DNA of 55,695 nucleotides from Alkalicoccus luteus (GCF_012034335.1 NZ_JAATHJ010000021.1:1-55695), one strand, 5' to 3'; shown: positions 29,871 to 38,516, numbered from the stretch's first letter. Numbers and translations: made by a program. The notes: a model not told the origin generated them from the letters alone.

Positions 29871-30656
29871 TTATGAACCGGCCTGATAGCCGAAGATGGA
29901 TAAATAGCCTAAATAATATGAAACAGCGAAGGTAATGAGCAGGGCACCGTTCACCATCCCAAAAAACGACCAGTCTTTTGCTGTAATCTGCATATGATGA
30001 TAATGGGTGCGCTCATAGGAGCCGGTAAAGCCCTTTGATTCCATTGCATTCGCCGTTCTCTCAGCACGGCGGATCGCATTGGCCATCAGCGGCACCGCAT
30101 AGCGCCGGAACTGCAGAATCTTTGCTTTTATCCCCTTTGCCCGACCGGCACCGCGAACTCGCTGTGCCTGGCGCAGCAGCTGAAATTCATGGCGGAACAG
30201 CGGCAGAAACCGGTAGCCGGCCAGCACTCCGTACGTAATCGAAGGAGGAAGCTTAAACTGCTGCATCAGACTCAGCATAAACTTGGTCGAGTCGGTTGTT
30301 AAAATGAAAAGCAGCGACAGGGCGCCAAAGCAGAGGGAGCGAAGCGCAAGGCTGATCCCGACTGCTACCGATCCGGTCGTTACGTCAAAGCGCCAGACCG
30401 TGAACAGCGTTCGCCCTTCCGCAAATGATCCTGATGCATACAGCATGCTCATCCAGGCAAAACCGGCAGCTAAAATCATAAACGGCAGGAAAAACATGAG
30501 CCACTTTTTCAACGGTACCCCGCTGAAAAAAATCGTATAGCCGATAATGAACAAGAGGAACACGAGCGGTGTGAAGATATCAAAACTAAAGCTGAGAAGG
30601 ATACCGGGAATCAGAACGGTTACTGCTTTCAGCGCCGGGTTCAGGGAAGCTGTCAT
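29871..30656 (-). CDS. ykoC: ECF transporter T component, thiamine precursor system
   Basis: Membrane coupling subunit (EcfT family) linking the ATPase YkoD to the substrate-binding YkoE. Hydrophobic segments lie near residues 10-45, 65-85 and 100-125. The coupling-helix motif RAERTANAMESKGF is near residue 205, and the C-terminal membrane helix follows. ATG 30656 overlaps the ykoD stop (ATGA) and has GAGGAGG upstream; a longer reading inside ykoD adds 22 residues and is rejected. 261 aa. Last gene of the TPP-controlled operon. Confidence 0.92.
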   Translation of the reverse strand: MTASLNPALKAVTVLIPGILLSFSFDIFTPLVFLLFIIGYTIFFSGVPLKKWLMFFLPFMILAAGFAWMSMLYASGSFAEGRTLFTVWRFDVTTGSVAVGISLALRSLCFGALSLLFILTTDSTKFMLSLMQQFKLPPSITYGVLAGYRFLPLFRHEFQLLRQAQRVRGAGRAKGIKAKILQFRRYAVPLMANAIRRAERTANAMESKGFTGSYERTHYHHMQITAKDWSFFGMVNGALLITFAVSYYLGYLSIFGYQAGS

Positions 30657-32197
30657 CCTGTCACCGCCTCCTCTTCCGGCTGCATCAGACTGCAGGAATG
30701 AAGCAGGTCCCGCTGCTTCCACAACTCTCCCGGTTCTCCGTCGAATGCCGCCTCTCCGTCTTTCATCACGAGCACCCGGTGGCAGTAGCGGTCGACGAGC
30801 ATCATATCATGGGTGATCATGACGATGGCCGTTCCTTCTTTACGAAGTTCATCAATCATGTTCATTAAGTCATCCGATGATGCTGCATCCTGGCCAAACG
30901 TCGGTTCATCCAGAAAAAGCACGTCAGACACCTCCCCTAACATGACAGCTGCACTGAGGCGCCGCTTCTGTCCTCCGGATAGCATAAAGGGGTTATGATG
31001 GCGGTGATTATTGAGCCGGAAACGCTCCAGCAGCTTCTCCATCCACTGCCCTGCATCTTTCCGCCCTGCAAGCTCCGGTCCGAATAACAGCTCCTCCTCG
31101 ACTGTATCGGTAATAAACTGGTGCTCCGGATTTTGAAACACAAAGCCGGTACGCTGGCGGAACTCCTGTTCTCCCATTTGCTCAAGCGTTTTGTCCTTTA
31201 GCATAATTTGACCTGTCTTGAGCGGAACTAACCCTGCTGCTGCCTGGAGCAGTGTCGTTTTTCCGGAGCCGTTCTCCCCTGCGATCGCCAGCATTTCCCC
31301 GCGATGCAGCGAAAAGGACAGATGCTGGATGATTGTTTTTGTTCGTTTGGAAACTGTCAGCTCCCGAACGTCAAAGATGACTTCTTCACCGTGAGGATCC
31401 GGCTTTCTCGGCGGGACTGGGTCGTACCTGAAAGGAAGATGGATGCCTTCCTGCTTCAGCAGAGCTCGTTTCGTCTGGTACAGCGTATCCGGACAGCCGT
31501 CGAGCATGACTTTACCAGCTGCAAGAAACACCGCACGGTCCAGCAGAGGAAGCCACCTGTCTGCCTGGTGTTCAATAATCAGTACCGTGCAGCCGCGGGT
31601 GCGCCGGATGCGGCCTATCAGCTGCACCAGCTCCTGACCGGAAGCCGGATCCAGATTCGCTGCCGGCTCGTCCACGATCAGCACTTCCGGATCAAGCAAA
31701 AGCACCGAAGCGAGCGCAATTTTCTGCTTCTGTCCGCCGGAAAGCTCATGAATCGCCCGGTGGCGAAAATCCGACATGCCTGTCTCCTGGAGGACGCCTG
31801 CTATCTTATTATCCATTTCTTCACGGGGAACCGCTATATTTTCAAGCACGAATGCAAGCTCGTCCTCTACTTTGATCATGCAAAACTGACTCTCCGGATC
31901 CTGAAACAGGACGCCAATATGCTGCGCTGCTTCTCCTTTATCGTAGCTCGACAAGGGGCGTCCGTGCAGCCGGACTTCCCCCTTCATCGTGCCCTCGACT
32001 GCTTCCGGATACAGGCCGTTCATGATCAGGGCAAGTGTGCTTTTACCGCTTCCGCTCGCCCCTCCAATCAGACAGCATTCACCGGCGTCAAACCGGAGGC
32101 TGATATCGTGAAGCAGCGGTGCTTCTTCTTCATAGGAAAAACTGACGTGCTTCAGCTCAATGACAGGCGGTTTATGATGCTTTGCGGATACGTCCAT
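30653..32197 (-). CDS. ykoD: ECF transporter ATPase with two fused nucleotide-binding domains
   Basis: Energises HMP/thiamine-precursor uptake. Two ABC domains in one chain: the first has Walker A GGASGSGKST (residues 45-54), signature LSGGQKQK and Walker B VLIVDEPAANLD. The second has GENGSGKTT (about 313), LSGGQKRR and VLFLDEPTFGQD. 514 aa; a fused pair matches B. subtilis YkoD, unlike the two-gene EcfA1/A2 pair. Its start lies 26 nt inside ykoE. Confidence 0.95.
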   Translation of the reverse strand: MDVSAKHHKPPVIELKHVSFSYEEEAPLLHDISLRFDAGECCLIGGASGSGKSTLALIMNGLYPEAVEGTMKGEVRLHGRPLSSYDKGEAAQHIGVLFQDPESQFCMIKVEDELAFVLENIAVPREEMDNKIAGVLQETGMSDFRHRAIHELSGGQKQKIALASVLLLDPEVLIVDEPAANLDPASGQELVQLIGRIRRTRGCTVLIIEHQADRWLPLLDRAVFLAAGKVMLDGCPDTLYQTKRALLKQEGIHLPFRYDPVPPRKPDPHGEEVIFDVRELTVSKRTKTIIQHLSFSLHRGEMLAIAGENGSGKTTLLQAAAGLVPLKTGQIMLKDKTLEQMGEQEFRQRTGFVFQNPEHQFITDTVEEELLFGPELAGRKDAGQWMEKLLERFRLNNHRHHNPFMLSGGQKRRLSAAVMLGEVSDVLFLDEPTFGQDAASSDDLMNMIDELRKEGTAIVMITHDMMLVDRYCHRVLVMKDGEAAFDGEPGELWKQRDLLHSCSLMQPEEEAVTG

Positions 32198-32780
32198 TCT
32201 GTTTCACCTTCCCTAGTGCGTAACCTCGGAGCACCCCCGTTTTAGCCAGCTGATCGCTGATCCACTTGCCTAGGACACCGGCAAGGAGCGCTCCACTTGC
32301 CAGTCTGACAAGCAGTGTGGCAATGATCAGTCCGGCCGGCAGTGCCGCAAGCCCGGATTGGAACCATCCCCAAGCGTAGCTGAACAGCGCGGCGGACATG
32401 CCTGCTGCTACCAGCACCCAGAGAGAATAGTTTTTCCACTTCGTCGCTGCAAATGCGGCTTCGGCACCAAGCCCCTGAATCGCCGCAGAAATAATCAATT
32501 GCGGTCCGGCCGGGCTGCCGACAAGCACTTGTACCGTACCTGCTATCAGCTCGGACCAGAAGGCCGCTCCTTTTTTACGAATAATATAGGCAGCTACGAT
32601 GGAGACGATAAACCAGATGCCGAAGATCAGCTCATAGCCAAAAGGAGCAAGCCCGAATGGCATCAGTGCGTTTCGCAGCCCCTGCCCGAAGAAGTAGAAG
32701 CCTAAATAAATAAAGGCAAATACAACCCCGAGAATGGACATCAGGACAATTTCTTTCAGCTTCCATTCTCTTAGCAGCAT
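32172..32780 (-). CDS. ykoE: ECF transporter S component, thiamine precursor binding
   Basis: Integral membrane substrate-capture subunit of the YkoEDC system, thought to bind hydroxymethylpyrimidine or thiamine. 202 aa with six likely membrane segments. SPAGPQLIISAAIQGLGAEA, near residue 90, is the most family-like region. The start overlaps the ykoF stop by one nt (TGATG). Substrate is inferred from the family and the TPP riboswitch. Confidence 0.92.
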   Translation of the reverse strand: MLLREWKLKEIVLMSILGVVFAFIYLGFYFFGQGLRNALMPFGLAPFGYELIFGIWFIVSIVAAYIIRKKGAAFWSELIAGTVQVLVGSPAGPQLIISAAIQGLGAEAAFAATKWKNYSLWVLVAAGMSAALFSYAWGWFQSGLAALPAGLIIATLLVRLASGALLAGVLGKWISDQLAKTGVLRGYALGKVKQNGRIRKAS

Positions 32781-33394
32781 CAGTCGTTCCTCTTATTATC
32801 TTTCTGCGACGGACTGTTCGCAGAAACGGTCGCTGTCATCGTGACGTGCCCATGCGAGCTCGACTGCGCAGTATCGACGAAAATCTCCTCGAGCGTACCG
32901 AATACATCGTTCGCCGAGCCGTCCAGTCTGGAGGCGTAGTGGACCCCCTTCGTGAACGTACTGTGCTCTTTCGCTGTTTCCACCTGATCGGCAATCACCT
33001 GCATATAGTCCGGGTTGTTCATCGGATAGAGCGCAAAATGAGTGGACGCTTCCACCTCGGTCTGGGAAGAGGCTTCTTTATTAAGCCGAACCCCGTCTTC
33101 TGACATATACGTGTCTCCTTCACTGTCGCCAGGGCATCCGATCGAAAACGTTCCGTTAAAGACCGTGTGCGTTCCGTTTTTAGCAGCCTGAACAAACACA
33201 GCTTCTGCTACGTCAAAGACGTGTTCGCTGCGTCCGCGGACACACGTTGTAATATCATCTGTCTGCATCCATACCTTCGACGTATCCACCTGCTTCAACG
33301 CCGATTTGATGATGTCCGCAAATTGATCTGACATTGGATATACTGCAAAGCGGACTCCAACGATTCTGCTCGTTCCACAACTTACCTGATTCAT
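32780..33394 (-). CDS. ykoF: HMP/thiamine-binding protein YkoF
   Basis: Soluble thiamine-binding protein with two tandem ACT-like repeats: repeat 1 GVRFAVYPMSDQFADIIKSA, repeat 2 ASTHFALYPMNNPDYMQVIA. Each ends in a similar helix (VFDVAEAVFVQAAKN and VFGTLEEIFVDTAQS). 204 aa matches YkoF (200 aa). The ATG at 33394 is set by GGAGG 9 nt upstream. A longer reading that begins inside the riboswitch and crosses both terminators is not credible. First gene of ykoFEDC. Confidence 0.93.
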   Translation of the reverse strand: MNQVSCGTSRIVGVRFAVYPMSDQFADIIKSALKQVDTSKVWMQTDDITTCVRGRSEHVFDVAEAVFVQAAKNGTHTVFNGTFSIGCPGDSEGDTYMSEDGVRLNKEASSQTEVEASTHFALYPMNNPDYMQVIADQVETAKEHSTFTKGVHYASRLDGSANDVFGTLEEIFVDTAQSSSHGHVTMTATVSANSPSQKDNKRND

Positions 33395-33445
33395 TGATAC
33401 ATTCCTCCAGCCGGCGTATGACGCCAGATTTTTTACGATTCGACC

Positions 33446-33478
33446 GAAAAAAAGGCAGTCCCCCTGCGGGACTGCCTT
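33446..33478 (-). terminator. Second leader terminator of ykoFEDC
   Basis: Minus-strand stem AAGGCAGTCCC / GGGACTGCCTT with a 5-nt loop, followed by TTTTTCGG. It lies 52 nt before the ykoF start codon. Confidence 0.85.
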
Positions 33479-33515
33479 GCATGCTGAAAATTCATCTGTT
33501 CTGACAGGCGGCGCC

Positions 33516-33554
33516 GAAAAAAAGAGCATCTTCATGATTAATCTCAGAAGATGC
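33516..33554 (-). terminator. First leader terminator of ykoFEDC
   Basis: Minus-strand stem GCATCTTC / GAAGATGC with a 13-nt loop, followed by TCTTTTTTTCGG, 27 nt after the TPP aptamer. A smaller GGCGGC...GCCGG hairpin lies between the aptamer and this stem and may be part of the switch. Confidence 0.85.
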
Positions 33555-33580
33555 AGGTAACCGGCAAAAAGCCGCCTGCA

Positions 33581-33659
33581 CTTCCCCACGCTGGTATTAT
33601 CCAGTTCGGGTTCAAAGGGTTAACGGGAAGACCCGTCTCTCAGCATTGGTGCACCCCCA
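33581..33659 (-). promoter_or_regulatory. TPP riboswitch (THI element)
   Basis: Minus strand carries the conserved blocks in order: GGGGGTGC, GCTGAGA, ACCCTTTGAACC, CTGGATAATACCAGCG and TGGGGAAG. It binds thiamine pyrophosphate and controls ykoFEDC, probably through the two downstream terminators. Confidence 0.97.
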
Positions 33660-33686
33660 GTGCGTTCCGTATCGAATTGTATGTCT

Positions 33687-33716
33687 ATTGTACCTTTACG
33701 AACGGGGTTCTGTAAA
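33687..33716 (-). promoter_or_regulatory. Promoter of ykoFEDC
   Basis: TTTACA, 18-nt spacer, TACAAT on the minus strand, just past the stop of the preceding operon. It starts RNA about 20 nt before the TPP aptamer. Confidence 0.65.
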
Positions 33717-33724
33717 GTCCCCCA

Positions 33725-34561
33725 TCAGGACGCTGGTTCTTCCCCTACTTCAGGCTGTACAGGTGCAGCTGTGCGCTCCATGACGCGCAGCAGTTTGTCG
33801 CGGAGCTCGCCCAGTCTTTTCCGGTCAGCTGCGGACGGAAGTGCACCAGGCTCCCCGGGCAGGTACAATCGTCTGTTCAGCTCGAGCTGCACCCACGGTA
33901 TTTCTGTACGCGGACCGTGCAGCTGCGTAATATAGCCGCCTTTAAACGGGGCATTTACCATAACAAGCGGAACTCCTTCGACAGCTTCATCCGCAAATTC
34001 CTGTTCCAGCTCCTGCTTCAGAAGCTGCATAAATTCCGGAGGTGCCGTGATCGTTTCTGATTCTTTCCCTCCACCTGCACTGCCGCGGTTGCTGATGCAG
34101 ATTAACGGCCGCTGCTCCCAGGCTGTACCGCTCTTCGACGGACCGATATCAAGCATCGTATGGCAGTCAAGCGCAAAGTGCAGCCCCTCTTCACCGGAAG
34201 CGTGCATCAGCTGCTGATGATACGGAGCGTGAATCGATTCGATCAGCTCGTTTGTCTCCTCGTCGCTTAATTCACGGCTCCACACCTGCTCTCCAGCCAC
34301 GGTAAGCGTTTTGACGATGCCGTCCGGGTTTGCGGGAGGGCGGTCCGTCGGATCCCGATTCAAATCGATTACCACTCTCGCTGTATCGGCCGTAATAAAC
34401 GTCTGAACCCGACCGCGAAAATCGAACAGATCTTTAGTCCACGTATCGCCGTCCAGTGCCACTTCCACATCTGTCAACAGCAGTCTTTCGGCTAAATGTT
34501 CCGGAATGACTGAGCCCCCGTGCGGGACGGAGATCAGCACCGGGAGAAGCGGGTTGTTCAT
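33725..34561 (-). CDS. N-formylglutamate amidohydrolase family protein
   Basis: Zinc-dependent amidohydrolase fold of the HutG/FGase family. VLISVPHGGSVIPEHL at residues 8-23 carries the first metal ligands. VVIDLNRDPTDRPP lies near residue 64 and FALDCHTMLDIGP near 128. WVQLELNRRLY near 225 is the typical C-terminal block. 278 aa. No hut genes are near, so histidine breakdown is not supported; an amide bond made or exposed by the two genes upstream is a more likely substrate. The start overlaps the preceding stop (ATGA). Confidence 0.85.
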   Translation of the reverse strand: MNNPLLPVLISVPHGGSVIPEHLAERLLLTDVEVALDGDTWTKDLFDFRGRVQTFITADTARVVIDLNRDPTDRPPANPDGIVKTLTVAGEQVWSRELSDEETNELIESIHAPYHQQLMHASGEEGLHFALDCHTMLDIGPSKSGTAWEQRPLICISNRGSAGGGKESETITAPPEFMQLLKQELEQEFADEAVEGVPLVMVNAPFKGGYITQLHGPRTEIPWVQLELNRRLYLPGEPGALPSAADRKRLGELRDKLLRVMERTAAPVQPEVGEEPAS

Positions 34562-36708
34562 GTGGGTTCCTCCTGCAAGTATAACGCTAATAACACAGCT
34601 CGCTGAACAAGTTCACTTCGATGCATCGCCTCGTCCGGCGTATAGAGTCTTCTGCTTGCCGGCGCAAATCCGCAAATACACGGCGTCCCGTCCGGAACAG
34701 CTCCCGATGCCGTCGCCAGCAGGCTCGACTCTGTTCCGAATGGCAGCTGATAGGCTTTTGCCCAATGCTCGAGCCGTTCCAGGATAGGATGACTTTTCTT
34801 CTGCCTGAGCGGCGGTCTCGCCGTAATCTGTTCAATATACGTTTTCATGCCGGTACGGCCGGGCCTGAATAATTTTTTCATCTGCTCCTCTGCCTGTTCG
34901 GCTAGCTTATCGTCCAGGTACGTGACGGCGATCGTAGCCGTTACGCGGTGCGGCATCAGGACGCTGTATCGTTCTGACTGAATATCCTGAACCGAGACGG
35001 CGATCTTCTTTCTACGGCTGCTAAGCTCCCGCAGACTCGCTGTCTGATCAAGAAACCAGGTCAGCACGTCGAGCGGCTCGCTCTTTCTTCCGACCCGCTC
35101 CGGATCGCCTTCTGCAATAATATGATATTCGCGCGACCCGCGGCGCTGATCCACCACTTTTCCTTCTACGAATCCAGGCTGCATCACGATGACATCTGCC
35201 GCCTCTGATGCGGCCTTTTCCAGCATGGCAGACGAATACCTCATGCCGCGGCCTTCATCCGCATAAAAGAAGACGCCTGTTTTCGTACCGGCAAGCTTCT
35301 TGTCGTCCTTCAGTGCTTTTAATGCTGCGAGCGCCGTCGTGATGCCGGCTCTGCTCGAGGCGACCCCTTCCCCGTAAATCCACTCCTGCTCCTTTCGGAA
35401 AGAGAGCGGATAGCCGGTTCGTTTCCCCGGCACATCAATCGGAACGACGAGAAGCGTGCCGCCTTTAAGGCCTGCCTTCGTTTCCCAAGTCCAGGCAGAT
35501 CTGCCGTTCGTCAGCTTCGGTACTTCCTTCAGCGAGAGCTTTGCCAGTCTTTCCTCCAGCCGTTTCCGCACACTGCTTAGTCCTACAGCGTCTTCCGTTC
35601 TTGAAGAAAGGTTGGTCCAGCTTTTCAGCTCGTCCTCCAGTCTGCCGCGCGTCGTCGTTAAGCGCTTAAACAGCTTATCTGCTGTCGTATTCATCTCGTG
35701 CGATTCCTGATCAAAGAAATCCTTTCCGAAATAGCGTTCACACGTGACGTCGATAAGCCGGTTGACGAGAGCTGCGTAATCCATGCCGAGCTTATCCGCT
35801 GCAAACACGAGTGATCCATCCGCTCCGAGGCTTGCCATCGAGTTCACTTCCAGAATATACGGATTCCCGTCCCGGTCAATGCGGAAATCGACTCTGGCAC
35901 TGTCATGACAGTGAAGGGCGTTGAACGTTTGAACGGCAAGCTCCTTCACACGTTCTGTTTCTTCATCTGAAAGAGGTGCGGGACACACTTTTTCAACGGT
36001 GCGCCCGCTCTGGTTTTTCTTATCTTCAAACGTGTAAATTTGAGGCCCTTCTCCAAACACGAGTTCAACCGGCGGGAGCGCCTCCACAGGGTTATTTCCG
36101 ATCAAGGCTACGTTCACTTCGCGGCCTTCAATATACTCTTCCACAAGCGTCGGCTCATTGTACGTTTCATAAATGACCTTCACACCTTCGCGAAGCTCGT
36201 CTTCGTTGTGTACGATTTTCAAACCGAATGAAACGGCTTCATCTTTCGGTTTCACAATCAGAGGATACGTCAGGTTTTCCCGAAGCGGACTGTCCGGCTT
36301 ATCGAGAACGGCAAATTTAGGTGTAGGCAGTCCCTGCTGCATGAGCAGTATTTTCGTGACAACTTTATCAAGCGCCAGTGCATGGGTTTCCGGACCGGAA
36401 CCTACGTACGGAATACCGAGCATTTCCAGCATACCGGGAACGTGCATATACCTGCCGCGTCCTTGAATACCGTAGCTTAAGTTGAAGACGAGTCCGGGAC
36501 GCTCCCCTGAAATAACAGAGGGCATAAAGTCCTCCAGGTTCTGGATCAGGTTTTTGTCTCCCTCAAACGTTTTTACTTCGTGCCCGCCCTTTTTCAACCC
36601 TTCCCGGATAAGGCGGATCGTCTCAAGTCCGTACTTTTCCCGGTTCTGTGTTCCAAACAAGTTAATGACCGCCTGACTTTCCCTGTTATACACAACTGCA
36701 ATTTTCAC
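34558..36708 (-). CDS. ATP-grasp ligase fused to a peptidase-like domain
   Basis: 716 aa, two parts. Residues 1 to about 330 are an ATP-grasp domain of the D-Ala-D-Ala ligase type: YPLIVKPKDEAVSFGLKIV, LVEEYIEGREVNVALIG, and the Mg-binding block ARVDFRIDRDGNPYILEVNS. A helical linker (about 345-410) follows. Residues about 410-716 look like an M20-type peptidase: GEGVASSRAGITTALAALKA and VFFYADEGRGMRYSS sit where M20 enzymes keep metal ligands, but the usual Asp and paired Glu are not intact, and the final block reads RRLYTPDEAM where a His is expected. The second half may thus be non-catalytic or altered. GTG start after AAAGGTG. Middle gene of the GGT operon. Substrate unknown. Confidence 0.8.
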   Translation of the reverse strand: MKIAVVYNRESQAVINLFGTQNREKYGLETIRLIREGLKKGGHEVKTFEGDKNLIQNLEDFMPSVISGERPGLVFNLSYGIQGRGRYMHVPGMLEMLGIPYVGSGPETHALALDKVVTKILLMQQGLPTPKFAVLDKPDSPLRENLTYPLIVKPKDEAVSFGLKIVHNEDELREGVKVIYETYNEPTLVEEYIEGREVNVALIGNNPVEALPPVELVFGEGPQIYTFEDKKNQSGRTVEKVCPAPLSDEETERVKELAVQTFNALHCHDSARVDFRIDRDGNPYILEVNSMASLGADGSLVFAADKLGMDYAALVNRLIDVTCERYFGKDFFDQESHEMNTTADKLFKRLTTTRGRLEDELKSWTNLSSRTEDAVGLSSVRKRLEERLAKLSLKEVPKLTNGRSAWTWETKAGLKGGTLLVVPIDVPGKRTGYPLSFRKEQEWIYGEGVASSRAGITTALAALKALKDDKKLAGTKTGVFFYADEGRGMRYSSAMLEKAASEAADVIVMQPGFVEGKVVDQRRGSREYHIIAEGDPERVGRKSEPLDVLTWFLDQTASLRELSSRRKKIAVSVQDIQSERYSVLMPHRVTATIAVTYLDDKLAEQAEEQMKKLFRPGRTGMKTYIEQITARPPLRQKKSHPILERLEHWAKAYQLPFGTESSLLATASGAVPDGTPCICGFAPASRRLYTPDEAMHRSELVQRAVLLALYLQEEPT

Positions 36709-36738
36709 GCGAACACACCTTTCTTTGTTTAATGGTCA

Positions 36739-38358
36739 TCAATGCGCCTGTTCCGGTCCTGCTGCAGTTCCGTCGCGGCGCGGATCCGCCACTCCCTGAT
36801 ACTTTTCCCAGAAACGGACCGGCAGCTGCACGCCCTGTACGCACCCGGTATAAAAGCTGTAGGCATCTTTTCGCTGCAGTTTGAAGCTAGCAAGCTGCAA
36901 TGCTTCATACACCTGCTTTGGAAAGCGGTCTTTCTCAATCATCAGCTCTCCCTGGTCGGAAGCATGAAAGCGCGGCGCTGCAATCGCCTCTTCCAGCGAT
37001 TCACCTTGATCAACGAGCCGGACAATCACCTGGGCAAGCGTCGTGGAAATGCGCGCACTCCCGGGGCTGCCGAGAAGATACTGAATTTTGCCCCGTTTTT
37101 TTAATAAGACAGGTGCAACGCTGCTCCACGGCACGCCGCCTGGGAGCAGAAAATAAGGATGCGTCTTGTCTTTATATTCAAATGCACTCATATAATTGTT
37201 ATAAAAAAAGCCGAGTCCTTTAGCCATTCGTTTACTGCCGAAAACAAGCTCCACCGACTGCGTAATCCCGACGGTATTGCCGTCTTTGTCTGTTACAGAC
37301 AGGTGCGTCGTTTCGCCTGAAACCGGCGGAGCTGCAAAGGTGTCCTGCAGAGCGAGCTTGTGGATATCGCGTATCCGCTTCGTAATTTCAGAGGCATATC
37401 CTTTATCCACCATCATCTGAGAGACGGACTGCAGATAATGATCCGGTGATACCGGCATCCGCTGCCGGTAGTTTAACGCGAACCGGAAAGCAAGAGCGAG
37501 AATGACGGCACCTGCCGGGGTGTCCGGATCAAGCTCCTCTGGCTCGAAGCCTTCCAGTGTATTTAAAATCTGCACCAGCACTCTGCCGGCGCCCGGCGGT
37601 GGATACGTCATGATGTCCATCCCGCGGTAGCTGCTCTCAAGCACTTCTCGTTCCACCGGCATCGGAATCTGCTGCAAATCCACTTCCGTGATTAAGCCGC
37701 CTCTCTCCTGCATATCCTGTAAAATCTTATCTCCTATACTGCCGGTGTAAAAATCGCGCCAGCCTTCTGCCGCCATCGTTCGAAACGTCGCCGCCAGCTC
37801 CGGCTGCTTTAAAAGACTTCCAGCCTGAAGAGGTTTTCCTTTAGTAAAATATCGCTTAAGCACAAGCGGATCCTTTCGCAGCTGCTCTGCTTCCTTCACA
37901 ATTTTACTGTGAATTAGCGGGGTCACTTCCACCCCTTCTTCGGCTGCACGAATAGATGGCTCAAGCACTTCGGCAAGCGAGAGGCTGCCGTAGTTTTCGT
38001 GTAAGTAACCTAAAGCGGCCGGCGTAGAAGGTACTGTGCTTGATTTCAATCCAAGCTTAATCGCCTTCGACGGGTTTTTATGCGGGGACAACACGTAAGG
38101 AGCGCGCGAGGAACCATCCAGCGCGAATGTTTTTTCTTCATCTTCCAAGTGAACAAGCGCCATGGACTGGCCCCCGATCCCGGAAGCCTGCGGCTCTGAC
38201 ACACCAATACAGAATGCTGCAGCTACTGCTGCATCCACCGCGTTGCCACCTTTACGAAGCATCTCAACGCTCGCCTCCGTCGCCGCGGGGGAAGCAGTTG
38301 AAACCATCCCCTCGCCGGATACTGCATGCGATACGGCTCTTGATTCCTTCATGACCAT
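36739..38358 (-). CDS. Gamma-glutamyltransferase family protein without signal peptide
   Basis: Ntn-hydrolase of the GGT family, expected to self-cleave before the nucleophile Thr350 in SGETTHLSVTDKDG. Other GGT blocks: GGNAVDAAVAAAFC near residue 38, PQASGIGGQSMALVH near 57, YPPPGAGRVLVQILN near 252, VPWSSVAPVLLKK near 420 and LLGSPGSARI near 440. 539 aa. No signal peptide or lipobox, unlike secreted B. subtilis Ggt, so it should act in the cytoplasm. ATG 38358 follows GGAG by 8 nt. First gene of the operon; its own promoter lies at 38444-38472. Confidence 0.9.
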   Translation of the reverse strand: MVMKESRAVSHAVSGEGMVSTASPAATEASVEMLRKGGNAVDAAVAAAFCIGVSEPQASGIGGQSMALVHLEDEEKTFALDGSSRAPYVLSPHKNPSKAIKLGLKSSTVPSTPAALGYLHENYGSLSLAEVLEPSIRAAEEGVEVTPLIHSKIVKEAEQLRKDPLVLKRYFTKGKPLQAGSLLKQPELAATFRTMAAEGWRDFYTGSIGDKILQDMQERGGLITEVDLQQIPMPVEREVLESSYRGMDIMTYPPPGAGRVLVQILNTLEGFEPEELDPDTPAGAVILALAFRFALNYRQRMPVSPDHYLQSVSQMMVDKGYASEITKRIRDIHKLALQDTFAAPPVSGETTHLSVTDKDGNTVGITQSVELVFGSKRMAKGLGFFYNNYMSAFEYKDKTHPYFLLPGGVPWSSVAPVLLKKRGKIQYLLGSPGSARISTTLAQVIVRLVDQGESLEEAIAAPRFHASDQGELMIEKDRFPKQVYEALQLASFKLQRKDAYSFYTGCVQGVQLPVRFWEKYQGVADPRRDGTAAGPEQAH

Positions 38359-38397
38359 CCCTGCCTCTCCACAACATACATAATATTCCAGTCAAAC

Positions 38398-38432
38398 GTA
38401 AAAAAAGAGGGTCTGCCTTCCATTGTGCAGAC
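38398..38432 (-). terminator. Terminator of the activator gene, lying in the GGT leader
   Basis: GTCTGC / GCAGAC stem with partial extension on both sides; minus-strand tail CCTCTTTTTTT. It lies just downstream of the GGT promoter, so it must be read through or regulated for GGT expression. Confidence 0.65.
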
Positions 38433-38443
38433 GTCTATCTCTT

Positions 38444-38472
38444 ATTATAGAAGGAAAAACTCTCCTATACAA
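38444..38472 (-). promoter_or_regulatory. Sigma-A promoter of the GGT operon
   Basis: Minus strand TTGTAT, 17-nt spacer, TATAAT. The predicted start is near 38437, only a few nt before the terminator hairpin. Confidence 0.6.
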
Positions 38473-38516
38473 ACTTCAGAGAGTTTCTCCGTCTGTTAAG
38501 TCGTTCTTTCTGTCGA

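Noticed and set aside
30678-30722. Upstream extension of ykoC into ykoD
   Set aside because: The ATGA overlap with GAGGAGG upstream gives a better start, and the extra residues are a shadow of ykoD.
33395-33589. N-terminal extension of ykoF starting inside the TPP riboswitch
   Set aside because: It would translate the aptamer and two terminators; a strong SD places the start at 33394.
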